Assembly (NCBI GenBank): GCA_006386115.1
Contig: VFIW01000022.1
Location: 516,643-580,642, forward strand
Source of the DNA: Globisporangium splendens
Taxonomy: Eukaryota > Oomycota > Peronosporomycetes > Pythiales > Pythiaceae
Direction: 5' to 3'
Length of the DNA: 64,000 nucleotides
The notes under the pieces are model-generated. The model had not been told where the DNA came from. It ran no database searches and saw only the letters and a program-made list of their open reading frames with translations. Positions 11,164 to 23,445 of the stretch are shown here, in pieces; position 1 is the stretch's first letter, and every line of letters starts with the position of its first letter. The position numbers were made by a program, and so were the translations under genes.

Positions 11164-11625
11164 AACGAAAAGGCTTTCCAGAAGCAGGACGGCGTCTTCC
11201 TCGCCTCGAAGAAGTTCGCGGGCAAGAAGACCGGCCCACGTTTCTACAAGAACGTCGGTCTCGGCTTCAAGACGCCAAAAGCCGCCATCGAGGGCCAGTA
11301 CGTGGACAAGAAGTGCCCATTCACGGGCAACATCTCGATCCGCGGTCGTATCCTCAAGGGTGTCGTGCTCTCGACCAAGATGAAGCGCACGATCATCGTG
11401 CGTCGCGACTACTTGCACTACGTCAAGAAGTACAAGCGTTTCGAGAAGCGCCACAAGAACGTCGCGGCCCACGTGTCGCCAGCGTTCCGTGTCAAGGAAG
11501 GCGACATCGTGACCATCGGCCAGTGCCGTCCGCTCGCCAAGACCGTGCGCTTCAACGTGCTCGAAGTCGAGGCCGCGTCCGAGACCAAGCCAATCAACGT
11601 GCGCAAGCAGTTCCGTCAATTCTAA
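11164..11625 (+). CDS. RPS11: 40S ribosomal protein S11 (uS17), main exon
   Basis: After a CAG acceptor at 11161-11163 the exon reads [18 protein letters not shown], then [31 protein letters not shown], the uS17 core [20 protein letters not shown], and [13 protein letters not shown] before a basic end (KQFRQF, stop 11623-11625). That is the whole conserved protein except a few N-terminal residues. The first exon is unresolved. An ATG at 10793 runs 20 codons to a GTGAGG donor in the right phase (10852/10853), and another ATG at 11011 (MASEMSR) has no good donor. Small-subunit rRNA-binding protein. Confidence 0.92.
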   Translation, partial: NEKAFQKQDGVFLASKKFAGKKTGPRFYKNVGLGFKTPKAAIEGQYVDKKCPFTGNISIRGRILKGVVLSTKMKRTIIVRRDYLHYVKKYKRFEKRHKNVAAHVSPAFRVKEGDIVTIGQCRPLAKTVRFNVLEVEAASETKPINVRKQFRQF

Positions 11626-11705
11626 GCCTGTTGTCTTGTAAGGAATTCCGTTGATAAGCAGTACTGCCAATAAATGAAGTTCGAAAGGGGTTTATTTTCC
11701 ACACA

Positions 11706-14241
11706 CTAGTTTTCATGCTGCCTTCCTTGGCTTTGCGCTTTTCGGATCGCAGACGTCAACTGCGTCCACTCGGCGATCCGCGCGCGCTCCAGTGTCGTGT
11801 GCTCCGTGAGCGTGATGCGCTCCAGAGACGCTTCAAACTCGCGCAGATCTCTTGGTGAGCTGGGCGACAGATCGTACTTTTCCTTGCGGAACTTGGCGCG
11901 GTTGGCGTCAAACTCGACCATCGCGGCGTGCTCCTCTTGCACCTTTTGCAGTTGCTCAGCATCGAGATCTTCGTCCAATTTCGCGTTTTTCTTCTTCGCG
12001 GTCCATTTCTCGTAAAACGCGTCCAGCATGGCGTAATGCTGCGTCAAATTGGCGAATTCGCGCGTCTCGCGATACTCTTGTTCACGCGTTTGCCGTCGCA
12101 AAGCGTTGGTCTTGGCACGCGCCTCACGTTTCCGCAGTCGAGGAGGCAGAATATTTGTCAAAAGCGCCATCTTCTCGGTGCTTTTTCCGTTCGTCGTGAA
12201 CAGCATGTGGTGCGGGAACCGCTGGTGGACGTCTTCGTGGCGGTGACGCGCGACCGTCGCGTTCTCGAGGAAACTGCCTTCGTACCAGAAATCCCACGCG
12301 TCGTCCTCGTCCTGGTTGTCGTCACTCTCCTGATGCGCTTCTGACTTGGACTTCACCATTGAGTCATGACGGTAGTAGAAATCCCCACGTCCGTTCATGG
12401 TGTTTTCGTGCCAGAAGCCCACGTGCTTGGCGCGATCTCTGGGGAACACCGAGGTTGCGCGGCCATGCTTGACACTGTGATCGAAGAATCCGTCGTAGCT
12501 GTCCCCGTTGCGCTCCACATAACGGCCGCGACCATGCAACTGGCCGTGCTCAAACGCGCCTTGCTGAAGCGTTCCATCGGGGAACCGTCGGGAGCACGCG
12601 TCGCCATGCAGCAGTCCGTCTTGGAACCAGCCTTCATCCACCACGCCCGTGGACGACGTGTACGTGCCGTGGTCCGTGACCTTGCCGTCGCGCATCTCGC
12701 CTTCGCACGTCGCGCCATCGGGAAACGTGATTCGCATCCACTCGCCTTGGGGAACACCATCACGGAACGTGTCACCGTTCAGTAGCGAGGATGTGTACTC
12801 GCGGTCCTTGCACTTCTCGGCGTACTCGTACTTGCGACTGGGCCGCGCAAACGTCCCAATGCACGTTGTGCCGTCGCCCCAAACCAGTTTTCCGTCCCCA
12901 CGCGCGCATTGTGCGCGAATTCGCCTTCGTAGACCCCAGCGTTCGTGTATTCCATGCCGGTGCCGTGCTTTTCGCCGAGCCGACATTCTCCTGAGTACAC
13001 GGCGCCAATGGACGAGATGTGGAAATCGTCGTCCCAGGGACTCAATGGCTTTTCCTTACTCTCGGTGGACATCACGGGTGCCATGTACTCGCCCTCGCCG
13101 TGCTTGAGGCGTCTCAGTCGCACGGTGCGCATGTTGATTTCCTTTGTGAGATCCTTGGCGCTGATGATGTCGTGTTGGACTTGGTCGTCCTCAAGAAACG
13201 CCTTGGGCTCCGGCCGCGTCTGCACAAGACAAACATAGTTCCAATCGCGTTTGTCCATGGCCACAGACGCCAGCTCCTGTCCTCGAGAGCTCGTGAACTC
13301 CACCATCCAAGTGCGGGTCTCGACGCGAACCTCATCAATGGAAGTCGATTGCTGCTGCTGTTTTTCTTGGAGATCGTCTGGGAAGAGCGCGAGTTGCACC
13401 GGTCCGGTTTTGAGGAACTTTTCAATGTGCTTGCGCTTTCTGTGGAGCGTCTCGAGCTCGCGATCGAACCGCGCGGCGTGAGTGGAGATAGCGTCCGCGA
13501 GCTTCTTGCGGATCTCGGCCTGCTGCTCTGGTGTACCCTCGACGTCCATGGACGGCAGCGCCGCGACTTTTTGCTTCACAACCCGCTTCTTCTTCTGGAT
13601 CACGTCGATTTGCTTCTTGAGCTGCTGCAGCGGCTGAAAATCTTGCATGACGCCAAAGAGCAGCCAGGTCTTGAGGTCAATGGACTCGCACTGGATCGGC
13701 ACGAACGAGAGCACGAGGATCGTCTCACCCGAGTACACCGGGTCCTTCAGGTCGTCCTGCGGCGGCGGCTCCAGGCGCTCGTGGACGATGTAGTACCACT
13801 TGTCCTTGCCCATGGCCGGCATCACCTGCGTCATCCAGTCTTTCGGCCACAGCACGTCTACAATATAAAAGATGCAGCATTATGAGAATACCCTTTGGAG
13901 CGATGTATAGGACACAAGCAGACGTCATACGTACTCCCAAACGGATCTTCAACAGCGCCGCATTGCAGCCAAAGAGCAGATTGATCTTCTGCCTTCAAGC
14001 GCATACAGATACACCACAAAGTCAGTCTCCGTTTCTGCAAGCATACAGACGCAGTACGATCCTTTCCTTTTCTCCCTTACACGGCGAAGTCGGAGCGCAG
14101 CACGCGCTGGAAGGCGTACGCAGCTGCGTCGGTGCCGAGTGCCGGGTCGTAGAGCGCGACGAGCATCTGGTCCTCCTTGATCTCGTCCACGATCTTCCCG
14201 GTCTTCATGTCCATCACGAGCCGCCCCGTGCGCGTCGCCAT
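11706..14241 (-). CDS. MORN-repeat protein, multi-exon, one-base frame slip near 12896
   Basis: Exon 1 (14241-14083) encodes MATRTGRLVMDMKTGKIVDE to RSDFA. A short second exon (near 13995-13936) gives AEDQSALWLQCGAVEDPFG, and a large exon starts near 13858 with VLWPKDWMTQ. That exon has a middle coiled coil with KKKR stretches and then MORN repeats (VYSGECRLGEKHGTG, YEGEF). The frame must change at a C run (12896-12899) to continue GDGKLVWGDGTT and at least five further MORN-like units (for example GWFQDGLLHG, GAFEHGQLHGRG). The C-terminal part (12170-11706) is charged coiled coil. MORN repeats often act at membranes or as scaffolds. One missing G in the coding strand would restore a ~790-residue protein; a sequencing indel is the simplest cause. 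Confidence 0.75.
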
Positions 14242-14673
14242 CGTTCGTATCGAATAGGTAACCTCACAATTGAAAATGCGGGAATGCGGAATCAAAGAGC
14301 TCAATTAGAGCTCTTCGCGAAAGGACACACTGACAGCTGGTTGGCTGAAAATGGATATGGCTGCACTTTTGCCATCCATCTAATGGTGTCGGCAAAAGCA
14401 AATCGAAAATGATGCGTTTGGAGAATGAAAGCCATGCACGTTGCCAATTGAACCTGAAGAGCGAAGACGTACAAGTGGGAAGTGGTGGGTATACATGTTT
14501 CTTGGGTCTAACGCTTTATATAATAAATACCCGACAAAAACTACTCGACACAGCAGCTACTGCACACAACAAAATACATGCTGGGGGATCTTCGCTTTTG
14601 TTGCTCCCTTGGTCGTGTTCTTTGTAAATTGTTCCTTCTCCTCTCTTTGCATGGCTTGATGACACACTTGCTT

Positions 14674-17439
14674 TTAAAAGTTTTCGCTGTGGAAGTCGAA
14701 CGCGACATCCTTGACGCGACGGTTCTTGTCCTGGTTGAAGTTCGTGCACTCCTCGTGGAGCGTGTTGCCCAGCGGCTTTGGGCCACAGAAAAACACACCG
14801 ATCTCCTCCTTCTCGCCAATCGGTGTCACACGCTCGAGGCGCTCGTGGTTGTCCGCGATGCGCGCAAACTCGCCCTTCCAGTCCGGACGCCCGAAGTGAG
14901 TCATTTGCTTGGTCGTGAGACCCGAGACGATATCGTGACCCTCCGTGTTGTGGATGAACTTCTGGAGCGCCTGCAGCGGCTCGACGACCTTCTGGTCCTT
15001 GATCGACGAAAAGTAGTTGTGGATCTCCAGACGGTTCTCCGTATCCATCTCGCTCAATTGGTTCATCGTCTCCGTGAACCACGTCAGCGCCTCCTGCTCA
15101 CGGGTGGTCCAGTAGAAGTAGATCTTGCGGATCTGGAACGTCGGCGGGAACCGCATGTGCGAGCAATTCGGGCAACGGAAGCTGTCCCATTGGTAGAAGA
15201 TGCTGCGCAGGATCGACGCGAACGGGGTCACACCGATACCGGCGCCGACAAACACGACTTCACGGTACCGCGAGTAATCCTGCGCGGGTGCGCCAACAGG
15301 ACCGTCGATGATGATAGTCGGGTAAGGGGACATGATCGCGCCGCCGTGGCCCTCCATGTCGAAGTTGCTGTTCGCCGGGTTCTTCTCTTGGATTTTCTTG
15401 ACAATGTTGTACAATGCACCCGTCCAGTCACCAGCCTTGCGGATGTGCAACGAGAGGTACGGGTCTTCAGGTGCCGACGAGATCGTGAACGGGTGCCACT
15501 CGAACTGCGAGATCATCGGGATATTGACGAACATGTACATGCCCGGCTGGAACTTTTGGCCCTTGCCAAAGTTATTGGGCTTCTTGATAAACAGCGCACA
15601 GGCCTCCTTCGATAGCTGCGCGTTCTGAATGATCGTCCTGCCACCAAACACGTTGCCCATGCGGTAACGCTTTTCAATGAAGTAGATCACAATTGGTGGG
15701 GCGACCCACAAGTATGCCTCTGGTGGCGCGACCCACTGCGCGAGACCGTGGATCGCGATCAGGATGATGAACGGCAGGAACAGCAAGTGCGTGAGCCAGA
15801 ACGCGTTGAAGTTGCCACGACGGATCTTTGGGTGCGCGAGCGGCGCCGCAATCGCCATCAGGACGACCATGAGGAGCCCCGTCCAGATCGGAATCCGCTC
15901 AGAAAACTCGAACAGGTTCTCGTCACGCACAAAGCTCAGACGGTAGTACTTGGACTCGGCCCAAACCTCGAGCGGCACCGTGCGCGCATAGTACACAATC
16001 ATGATCCACGCAACCGTGTGGCCAAGTGACGCGATGATCATCACGATACCACAGATCTTGTGGAACTCAATGTGCTCATCGATCGGCACAAACCTGGTGA
16101 CAACCGGCAGACTACGCAGCGACGTCACAAAGTTACGGCACATGGGCAGCAACACACACAACGTGTTCACCATGATGATCTGGGCGAACCCCTTGGCGAT
16201 ACGGGGACACCAGCCGACAGCAGGGTCGACCTTGAACCGCATCGCCTTGAGAATAAACACCGCGATCATGAGGAGGAAGTAAAAAATGAGGCACCCGATC
16301 TGCGTGTCGTACTTTCGGCAGTACTTCATGAACTTGGACGGCAGCGAGCGTGGCTTCTGTGGCGCACCGCGACCGCCGCCAACGCGGGACGCGCCGAGAC
16401 CGCTCTTAGCCGCGTCGCTCTTGAACTCGTCCTCAGGGACCACGACGCCACCAAAGTACATGCGGAACTCGTTGTACGTCATCTTGTCCGGGTGTTTGCT
16501 GCGCGCAAACAGCTTGTCCACGACACCCTCGAAGTCGAAGTCGCCGAGGAACTGGACGTTGTTGGCGACAAACGTCGCTTCCAGGAACGCACGCACACCC
16601 TCCCTGGTCAGCACACCGCGGTTGTCAATGTCGAACATCTCAAACAGGAAGCGGCACTTTTCGTCGTCACCCAAAGTCGACGTCTTCACGGCGTCGATCA
16701 TCACGGCCACAGACTCACGCGGCAACGGCATGAACGCGATGGACGACGCGCGCGGGTCTGCGAACGACGGGTTGCCGCCGATCATGCTCTTCTTGCCCGT
16801 TCCCGTGAAGCGACTGATGTCGAAAAAGTGGTTGTAGAACGCATTCTGCTCGCCACCCGTGGCACAGTCCTGATCCGTCCCCTCGTTCTTCTCCATGCCG
16901 ACGCTGGACGCGAGTCCGTAGCTCGAGTACGACATGCCAGACATCGACTCCTTGTACAGCGAGTCCTTGAGGTTGTACAGATCCTCCTTGTCCATGTTTG
17001 GCGCAGGCTTGGAAAAGTTGGAGCCGCCGGGCTGGCTCGGCGCGAAACTGGGACGGCCGTAGCCCTGGCTCTGGCTAAATCCACCCGGACCGCGACTCGC
17101 ACCTAGCGCAGGCGCACGCACGACGGGGCCGAGAATCTTGGGCATCGGCAGCTTGTTGGGCATCTTTTGGTTGCTCTTGCCGCTCATGTCGGGCGCGTTG
17201 TGGCTGCACGCGTGCTCGGACGGCGTGTTCTTGAGCATGACGAAGTCCGAGTCGCCCTCCTTGTTGGACTTTGGCATGTGGTCCGCGGCGGCAGCGGCCG
17301 TGGACGTGGCGGACGCCGACGTCTTGGAGATCGTCTTGGAGCTCGCGCCATTGGCCGCGTACCCGGCACGGTCGAGGCGGTCTTCCAGCTTGTTCGCCGG
17401 GCGCTTGTTGTTGTTGGGGCCGCGGTTGTTGGTTCCCAT
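14674..17439 (-). CDS. NADPH oxidase, respiratory burst oxidase type
   Basis: Single-exon 921-residue enzyme that moves electrons from NADPH through FAD and two hemes to O2, making superoxide outside the cell or in a lumen. The N-terminal ~215 residues are Gly/Asn/Ser-rich. An EF-hand-like segment (FDIDNRGVLTREGVRAFLEA) follows, then the ferric-reductase transmembrane domain (spans around IGCLIFYFLLMIAVFIL, HKICGIVMIIASLGHTVAW, THLLFLPFIILIAIHG). FAD binding is shown by HPFTISSAP and LHIRKAGDWT, NADPH binding by VFVGAGIGVTPFASI and GVFFCGPKPLG, and the usual C-terminal Phe is present. The EF-hand is degenerate at some Ca2+ positions, so direct Ca2+ control is uncertain. No intron is needed. 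Confidence 0.93.
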   Translation of the reverse strand: MGTNNRGPNNNKRPANKLEDRLDRAGYAANGASSKTISKTSASATSTAAAAADHMPKSNKEGDSDFVMLKNTPSEHACSHNAPDMSGKSNQKMPNKLPMPKILGPVVRAPALGASRGPGGFSQSQGYGRPSFAPSQPGGSNFSKPAPNMDKEDLYNLKDSLYKESMSGMSYSSYGLASSVGMEKNEGTDQDCATGGEQNAFYNHFFDISRFTGTGKKSMIGGNPSFADPRASSIAFMPLPRESVAVMIDAVKTSTLGDDEKCRFLFEMFDIDNRGVLTREGVRAFLEATFVANNVQFLGDFDFEGVVDKLFARSKHPDKMTYNEFRMYFGGVVVPEDEFKSDAAKSGLGASRVGGGRGAPQKPRSLPSKFMKYCRKYDTQIGCLIFYFLLMIAVFILKAMRFKVDPAVGWCPRIAKGFAQIIMVNTLCVLLPMCRNFVTSLRSLPVVTRFVPIDEHIEFHKICGIVMIIASLGHTVAWIMIVYYARTVPLEVWAESKYYRLSFVRDENLFEFSERIPIWTGLLMVVLMAIAAPLAHPKIRRGNFNAFWLTHLLFLPFIILIAIHGLAQWVAPPEAYLWVAPPIVIYFIEKRYRMGNVFGGRTIIQNAQLSKEACALFIKKPNNFGKGQKFQPGMYMFVNIPMISQFEWHPFTISSAPEDPYLSLHIRKAGDWTGALYNIVKKIQEKNPANSNFDMEGHGGAIMSPYPTIIIDGPVGAPAQDYSRYREVVFVGAGIGVTPFASILRSIFYQWDSFRCPNCSHMRFPPTFQIRKIYFYWTTREQEALTWFTETMNQLSEMDTENRLEIHNYFSSIKDQKVVEPLQALQKFIHNTEGHDIVSGLTTKQMTHFGRPDWKGEFARIADNHERLERVTPIGEKEEIGVFFCGPKPLGNTLHEECTNFNQDKNRRVKDVAFDFHSENF

Positions 17440-19829
17440 TCTGACTCACTGCTCAAGTGCCTACTGCCTGAATGTACGCGCAAAGAGCGTGGGAAGATGC
17501 TGAGCGAGAGGGGAACAGAGAGACACGCCCACCTGGCGTTTCAACGGCGCAAGACAGCGGGAAGACGCGGGGAACGCACGGAATCCGAACCTTTAGCGTG
17601 TCGACCTGAGCGTGGGGTCCTCAATCAGCAAATGACACGCTCCTTTCCTTTCGCGGCCACTCGCACGCGCGCTCTCTCACTTCTTTGATATCGTGACTGA
17701 GGCAAACTGGCTGCTGTGGGAAGGGGTCCGACCGTTTTATGCACGCAAGAGCTGTGAAATGTAATCGCAAAACAGCTGGTGTGTCGGAAACTCGGTGCGA
17801 CCAGCTGGAGAAATGGAGACAAAGCAAGTGAGAGGGAGGTTCATTAGCTATGCTGCGAGATTGCAGGTGTGTGTGTGCGTGTGTGTGCATGTATGCTTGG
17901 CTGACCCACAGACGAAGACGCAATCGACGCTTATTATCATGCTTATGCTCCTCAGTTGTCCGGGAACACTTGGACAGAAGTCGCTGCAGGAATACAGCGA
18001 CGGACGGGGTCAAGATGAGCACAGGATCGTGATGGCACGATGCAATAGTGCAAGGTCTTTCAAACGCAGGCGTTGTCTCACATTTATGCATCGTCTGTAC
18101 ATTTCGTCACTGCATTGCAATAAGCTGGGTTTGTAACCAGCAGCATTCCCCAAGTCACCAGTAAAGCGCACCCAACTGGGCAGTGAAACTTTGAACTGAC
18201 ACCACTTTTCCGGATCTCAGTGGGTTTGCGAAAAGGCACTCATCTATCATTGGCCTGTCTACGTCCAGTGGTAGCTAACCAGCTGTTTTTCGAGGTTGTA
18301 GCTACGGTACTACTGCGGGTAGGGCTCTTCGAACGAGCGATAACGTGAACGAAATCAAGAGTCGGAGAGTTCAGCATCCTGGATCATGTGAGGGGACGCA
18401 GTGGTTTCCCCAGTTTCCGCCTCCAATTCCATCTGCCGGCAATCGAAAATTAAAAGAGCGACAATCTCAGTACAGCTCCTCCTTGATACTACTGGTCGCA
18501 TCCGATTGTCCGTGCGTGAGGCGGCGACCATGCGCTCAGCGCAGTCACCTGTGCGAACTAGTCCATTCCACGCATTTGCAGGAACCATACTGCAGCTACC
18601 TGATTGCTCCAACGAGTATAATCGTTGAACAAGCTGAGTGCGGCCAGCGCAGCATGTTCAAATATCCAGGTTAACTGAAGAAAGTCGCCCTGCGTTTCTG
18701 AAGCACCACCCAAACAAGCGCTTTGGTCAGCTCTTTACATGTAAAAGCCACGGTTTCTTGCTTCGGAGCATGAGGCTCGTAATTATGTGGCGACGTAAAG
18801 CAATCGACACGGGGGGACCAACAGAATTGGTAACTCTCCGCTTGAGAAACCAGGTCTCTTGGATATGTCTGCAGTGCAAAAGCGCGAAACTTGGGAGCGG
18901 ATTGGTCGTTTAGCGACCCGTCTAACCTGTCCGTTCGTAATTTGTACAGAGCTTATACAGACCACACTGTGCGCAGCCAAATTTCGGTTCGGCGCTGTGA
19001 CAAAGCCATAGAGTACAGAATCTATCAGGTGCTGATCGACAAACAGCCTTGCGCCATGCTCATATTTTTCACAATTCGACAGTAAAACGCAGTCTAGGAT
19101 GCACTCGCCACAGCGTTGTCAAAATTGCAATACAGTGCCGCGGTTCAAACGTTGCAAAGAAGCCACACGTGCGCGCATCGTGTGTTAAATAGAAATGCAG
19201 CAAACCGGAGCTTTGGATCTGCCGCTTGCTGCGTATTTGTGCACACGCACTCGTATTGCAGTGTGGCGGGACCACCGCGCTGACGCCAACTGCTTTTGCA
19301 GCACGAGCCATCACGCCACGCCACACTGTGAGTGTAGGCGTGTACACTGCTGACCTCACACGACGGAGCGAGCGCGAACCACTGGTCGAGACGCCCGTAT
19401 TAACTGTTCCTCCTGTATGCGCGGAGTAACGCGTGGAAGAAAGAGTTGCTTTTAAAGCAGCGGCAGATACGTCATCTTCTCTTGCCTGCACCCCAGTCAT
19501 GCGGCCATGGCTTCACATTGGCGTTGACGCACAGTCCGAAGGGGCATTATTAATGTCATACTCATCGCGTGTGGATGGGTCTTTTCAGCTGCATGGACAC
19601 TATTGGCAGTGGTTGCAAGGAGCCAGCTTCTGTCCAGTAGTCGGACGCATTCACACGCAAACGCCAGAAACAGTCAACTCCATCACCCGGACAAACGTAT
19701 AAAGACTGTATACTGATATGCTGTGCAGCAGTGCCAACGAGTGTTTGACTCATCAAACCCTGCCATCTGGTCTCTCAGAAACCTCTCGATTTGCATACCG
19801 ACGATCAGTCCACGATCAGGTCACACAAA
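17440..19829. other. 2.4-kb stretch without a recognisable gene
   Basis: The longest unexplained stretch before the LINE. It holds the NADPH oxidase upstream region and the 3' flank of CWC27. A TG-rich microsatellite lies at about 17867-17892. ORFs (for example 17621-18091 minus, 19069-19500 minus) have no recognisable domain or splice support. No tRNA or clear repeat pair was seen. Confidence 0.5.
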
Positions 19830-21952
19830 TCAGCGTCGTCTCGATGAGGAACTGTTGGCATGGGCGGATCGTCGGTCGTCGCGACGACGCGACCGATCTC
19901 GACTGCGCTCCCGGCGGCCACGATGGGGCGGAGAGGAACCCGACGCGTGGGTTCTCCTTGCCGCTCTGCTGCTGGGGCGTGCTTTCTCATCTCGCGAGTC
20001 GATCGTCATGTAATCCTGCAAAGTGACACGCAACGCACACACGATCTCTCCATGAGTCCAACTTCCGTAATCTGCACGCCACGCTGCGTGAAGCACAGGG
20101 TGTCACTTACGTCAATGGATGGATCGTGGCTGGCGCGAAATTGGTCCTACAGCGCACATCATAACGGGAACAAACACGGCAATGCAGGAGTGATTAGATA
20201 CGCGAGAAATGGGATCGGGACGAGACTCATGCACACGTACATCGATGTGCTTTTTGAACTTGAGCTTCGCAGTCATCCACGAGAGATCGTTGCTCTCGCT
20301 CGCGTCCGCGCCGTCGTCGCTGTCCTCGTCGAGCACTTGGCCGTGGTAGCTCGGCTTGTCTGAGTTGTCTTCCTCTTTGCCTTTGCTTTGGTTGACGCCC
20401 TCGAGCTTGGCTTTGAACTGCATGAGCTTCTGCAGCGTGTCCTGTTCTCGACCCGAGCGCGAACTTGCTTTCTTCTTCTGCAAGTACTTTTGGCGCTGCT
20501 GCTGCAGCGGCGTGAGCATATCGTGGAACGCCTTGGCGTCCTCTTGCTCTTTCGCCTTGGCGCCCATGAGCACGGTCGCAGCCTTTTTGGTTGACCGAAG
20601 CTCTTCACGCAACCGTGTGTACTCGTCCTTATCATCGCTCGCAGCATTCCGTTTACTGCCCGAGCTAGGACGCTTGCTGCTCTCTTTCTCGGTCTTCAAC
20701 GATGAGTCTGGTGGATTTGGTGCCGAGGTTGGCTGTTCCACGGTGCTGCTACCTTCAGCCTTTCTTGCTGCAGCAGACGCAACTGCCGCCTTCAAGCTGT
20801 TGCGCGCCGCTTCCTTCTTATCAACGCTCGCATCCCTCTCTCGGTCAGCGTTATCAGTCTTCGATGCGCCACCGTGGACAGCGATCTTCTGCAGCAGCGC
20901 TTCGTCGACCTCGGCCTTGAGTTTCTTGTCGTCCAGGAGATCGTGGCTGCTCATGCCTTTCTTCGTTTTGGCTTTCTTCTTGCTCACTTCCTGCTGGAAT
21001 TCCTCCTCCTCGTCGCCAAATGAGAGCAGCTTCAGGTCTTTCGTCGCCTTCCGCTCGCGCTTCTTCTTCTTCGCGGCATCCTCCGTAGCATCGGACGGCT
21101 TTCTGTGCTTGATGGCTCTACATAATGGCGTTCAGGGAAGAAAATACAAACACAGTGCACATGAAGATAGCATGCGAATGTGAGCAACATGCGGCCGCAC
21201 ACTCATGCACGTGACGAACCAAGCAACATGTTGACGGAGGTGGCCGCTCTCACCTGGGCACGATATCCTCGAAGGGGTTCCAGAGCACCTCAACGCTCAG
21301 CAGCTTCGGTGGATGCAATGGACGGTCCTTCGCGTCCGTCTCAACGTCGCCCACGCTCAACAAATTGAAAATCGTGTTGCCTGTGATCTGCCATGCACCC
21401 CACATGGCGTTTGTTCCCTCTGTGCATGCGCGCGTAAGCCTACAAAAAACAATAAAGCGAACGTACTTTGCCGAAGATCGTGTGCTTCTTGTCGAGAAAC
21501 TCGCACGCGTCCAGCGTGAAAAAGAACTGCGAGTGGTTCGTGTTGGGCTTGTTCTCGTTGGCCATGGCCACAAGCCCGCGGTGGTTGAACTTGAGGCGCG
21601 AGTGGAACTCGTCGATGAACGCGCCGCCGTAGATGCTCTCGCCGCCGCTGCCTGTTCCCGTCGGGTCTCCACCCTGCACCATGAAGCCCGCGATGATGCG
21701 GTGGAAGATCGTGTCGTCATAGTACTATGTTGCATACATAGACACAAGTATGGCACATGTCAGAGAGTTTGCATTATTGCGGACGATAGAGAGAGCTACA
21801 GCGACACGCACGCCCTCGAGACACAGCTGCACGAAGTTGCGACAGGTCTTGGGCGCCTGCTGCGGCCAGAGCTCGACGTCCAGGTCTCCAAAGGACGTGT
21901 GCAGCAGCACTTTGCCCTCCGTGTTCGGCTCGGTGATGTAGATATTCGACAT
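19830..21952 (-). CDS. CWC27: spliceosome-associated cyclophilin CWC27, five exons
   Basis: Starts [17 protein letters not shown]. Exon 1 ends after [10 protein letters not shown]. Exon 2 (from about 21727) gives [20 protein letters not shown], the cyclophilin core, and [22 protein letters not shown]. Exon 3 ends NPFEDIVPR. The long fourth exon is a Lys/Glu/Ser-rich tail ending [14 protein letters not shown]. The last exon (from about 20015) begins [11 protein letters not shown] and ends in an RS-rich run ([16 protein letters not shown]). The active-site Arg and FMVQGGD are present, but CWC27 proteins are often poor isomerases. Human CWC27 sits in activated spliceosomes with CWC22/EJC factors. 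The 221-bp gap to STK19 is a shared divergent promoter containing two CCAAT motifs. Confidence 0.9.
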
Positions 21953-22172
21953 CGTCCAATGCTGATGGCAACAGCCAAATGGGAGTGCGCACCTTTCGTG
22001 CATCGATAAAAACTGGCTTATTTATCCACAAATTAGACTAAAACACGATAATTTAAACGTATTCGCTCCTAAATCCAGCCAATCATCGCGTACCTTGATA
22101 TTTAGACACGCATCGGCTTCTATCGTTTCTAACGGATCCACCCACTTTGCTGATCATCATAAAAGGACAGAA

Positions 22173-23365
22173 ATGCTGCGTCGCAACCAGAAGCGAAGGC
22201 GCATGGCCGCAGATGCCGCCGCCGCTGCAGAAGACGCAGCCGCCAATGAGGACGAGGAGGACTGGGGCGCGAGCGCAGCGCTCGTCGACGACACGCTCAG
22301 CGCGCTGCAGCTGTTCGCCACTCGCAGCGCCGTGGGCTTCGCCGCGACCGAGTTGCCGCCCATTGTGCTCTGGCATCAGCTGTGCGTACTGCGTCTGCAC
22401 TTGCTCAACGATCTCCCCGCATTTATTGCTGTTCTCTATGCATGGGTATTGAGACTGAGTGTGTCTCTGCATGCTATATGCCGTGCTTATATTGCAGGTA
22501 TACGATTTTTCCGAATCGAACGTTCATTGATCAAAATGTAAGTCGTGTTGTGTTTCGACCTAAAGCTCTTGATGGCTTTTGTTCAACTTACTCCATATAT
22601 GCGCGCGCGTATTGACGAAGGTGCATCGTTTACGGGACGGAGGCGCGCTGGTGACGTTTCGAATCTCCACGGGCACTGAGGACGTGGCGGTCCTCCGCAC
22701 ATCGGATTACGTCGCCGAGCTCGAGAAGTGGCTCCTCATGTTCCGCTCCCAGCGCGAACGCTGCGGTAGTGACACCACCTCGGCGACAATCGCGTCCAAG
22801 AAGCACGATGCGCTCGCGCGGTTCATTCGCATCGTCCCCACCATTTGTCGCCTCGCGAGTATCTCATTCAACGTGTTATATGAGGAGCTGAGTTTATTGC
22901 ATCATGCTCCTGGTGCTGACAACGACGATGCTGCCGAGGAGGCCGTTTGGAGCGACATCACGTGAGTCATCTGCTGCTGGGATGAAGGATTGAAGAGTTT
23001 GTCAGCATCGTGCATAACCATTCGCTCTGTGCGCATTTTGTTTTGTTTTGTGTGTGCATTAATCCAGGTGGGTCCAGCGCCTTGGGTTCCTGCGAGGGTC
23101 GGTGGACCTGGTTGAAGACATCTTCCACTTCTCCGTGCCTGGCGTGGGCAACCTGATCACCGCTGTCAAGAAGACACGCGCAACGCTTTTGACTGCACTC
23201 AAGCGCGCAAAGTACAAGGAGATCGCGGAAGCGCAGATCAAGAAGCACAGGCTCAAGCACTCGCGCTTCGACTGGAACTTCCATCTCGCCGACATGGAAG
23301 GCGCGGGGATCATCCGACGCACCAAGGTCACGTCTGGGACGCTCGTGACTCTTGCGAGCAAGTAA
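22173..23365 (+). CDS. STK19: STK19-like winged-helix protein, four exons
   Basis: Exon 1 opens MLRRNQKRRRMAADAA and an acidic stretch, then reaches PPIVLWHQL. A small exon gives YTIFPNRTFIDQN (about 22500-22540). Exon 3 begins VHRLRDGGALVTFRI and contains TSDYVAELEKWL. Exon 4 (from about 23068) reads WVQRLGFLRGSVDLVE, VPGVGNLITAVKKTR and ends GIIRRTKVTSGTLVTLASK. The winged-helix arrangement and terminal GTLVTLA match STK19. In humans this protein is not a kinase; recent work places it in transcription-coupled nucleotide excision repair. Intron sizes are about 117, 77 and 105 nt. Role here inferred by homology. Confidence 0.82.
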
Positions 23366-23445
23366 GATCCCACGTGCTATCTCAAAACAAAACTTTCTCT
23401 ATTGCATGGACTGTAATGTAAAAAAGCAAATCTATCTCAGGTGAC

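Noticed and set aside
14578..15615. 345-aa plus-strand ORF inside the NADPH oxidase
   Set aside because: Antisense shadow of a GC-rich gene; Arg/Leu/Val-rich, no domain.
17440..19829. rRNA or long non-coding RNA gene
   Set aside because: No rRNA signature or conserved structure recognised by eye.
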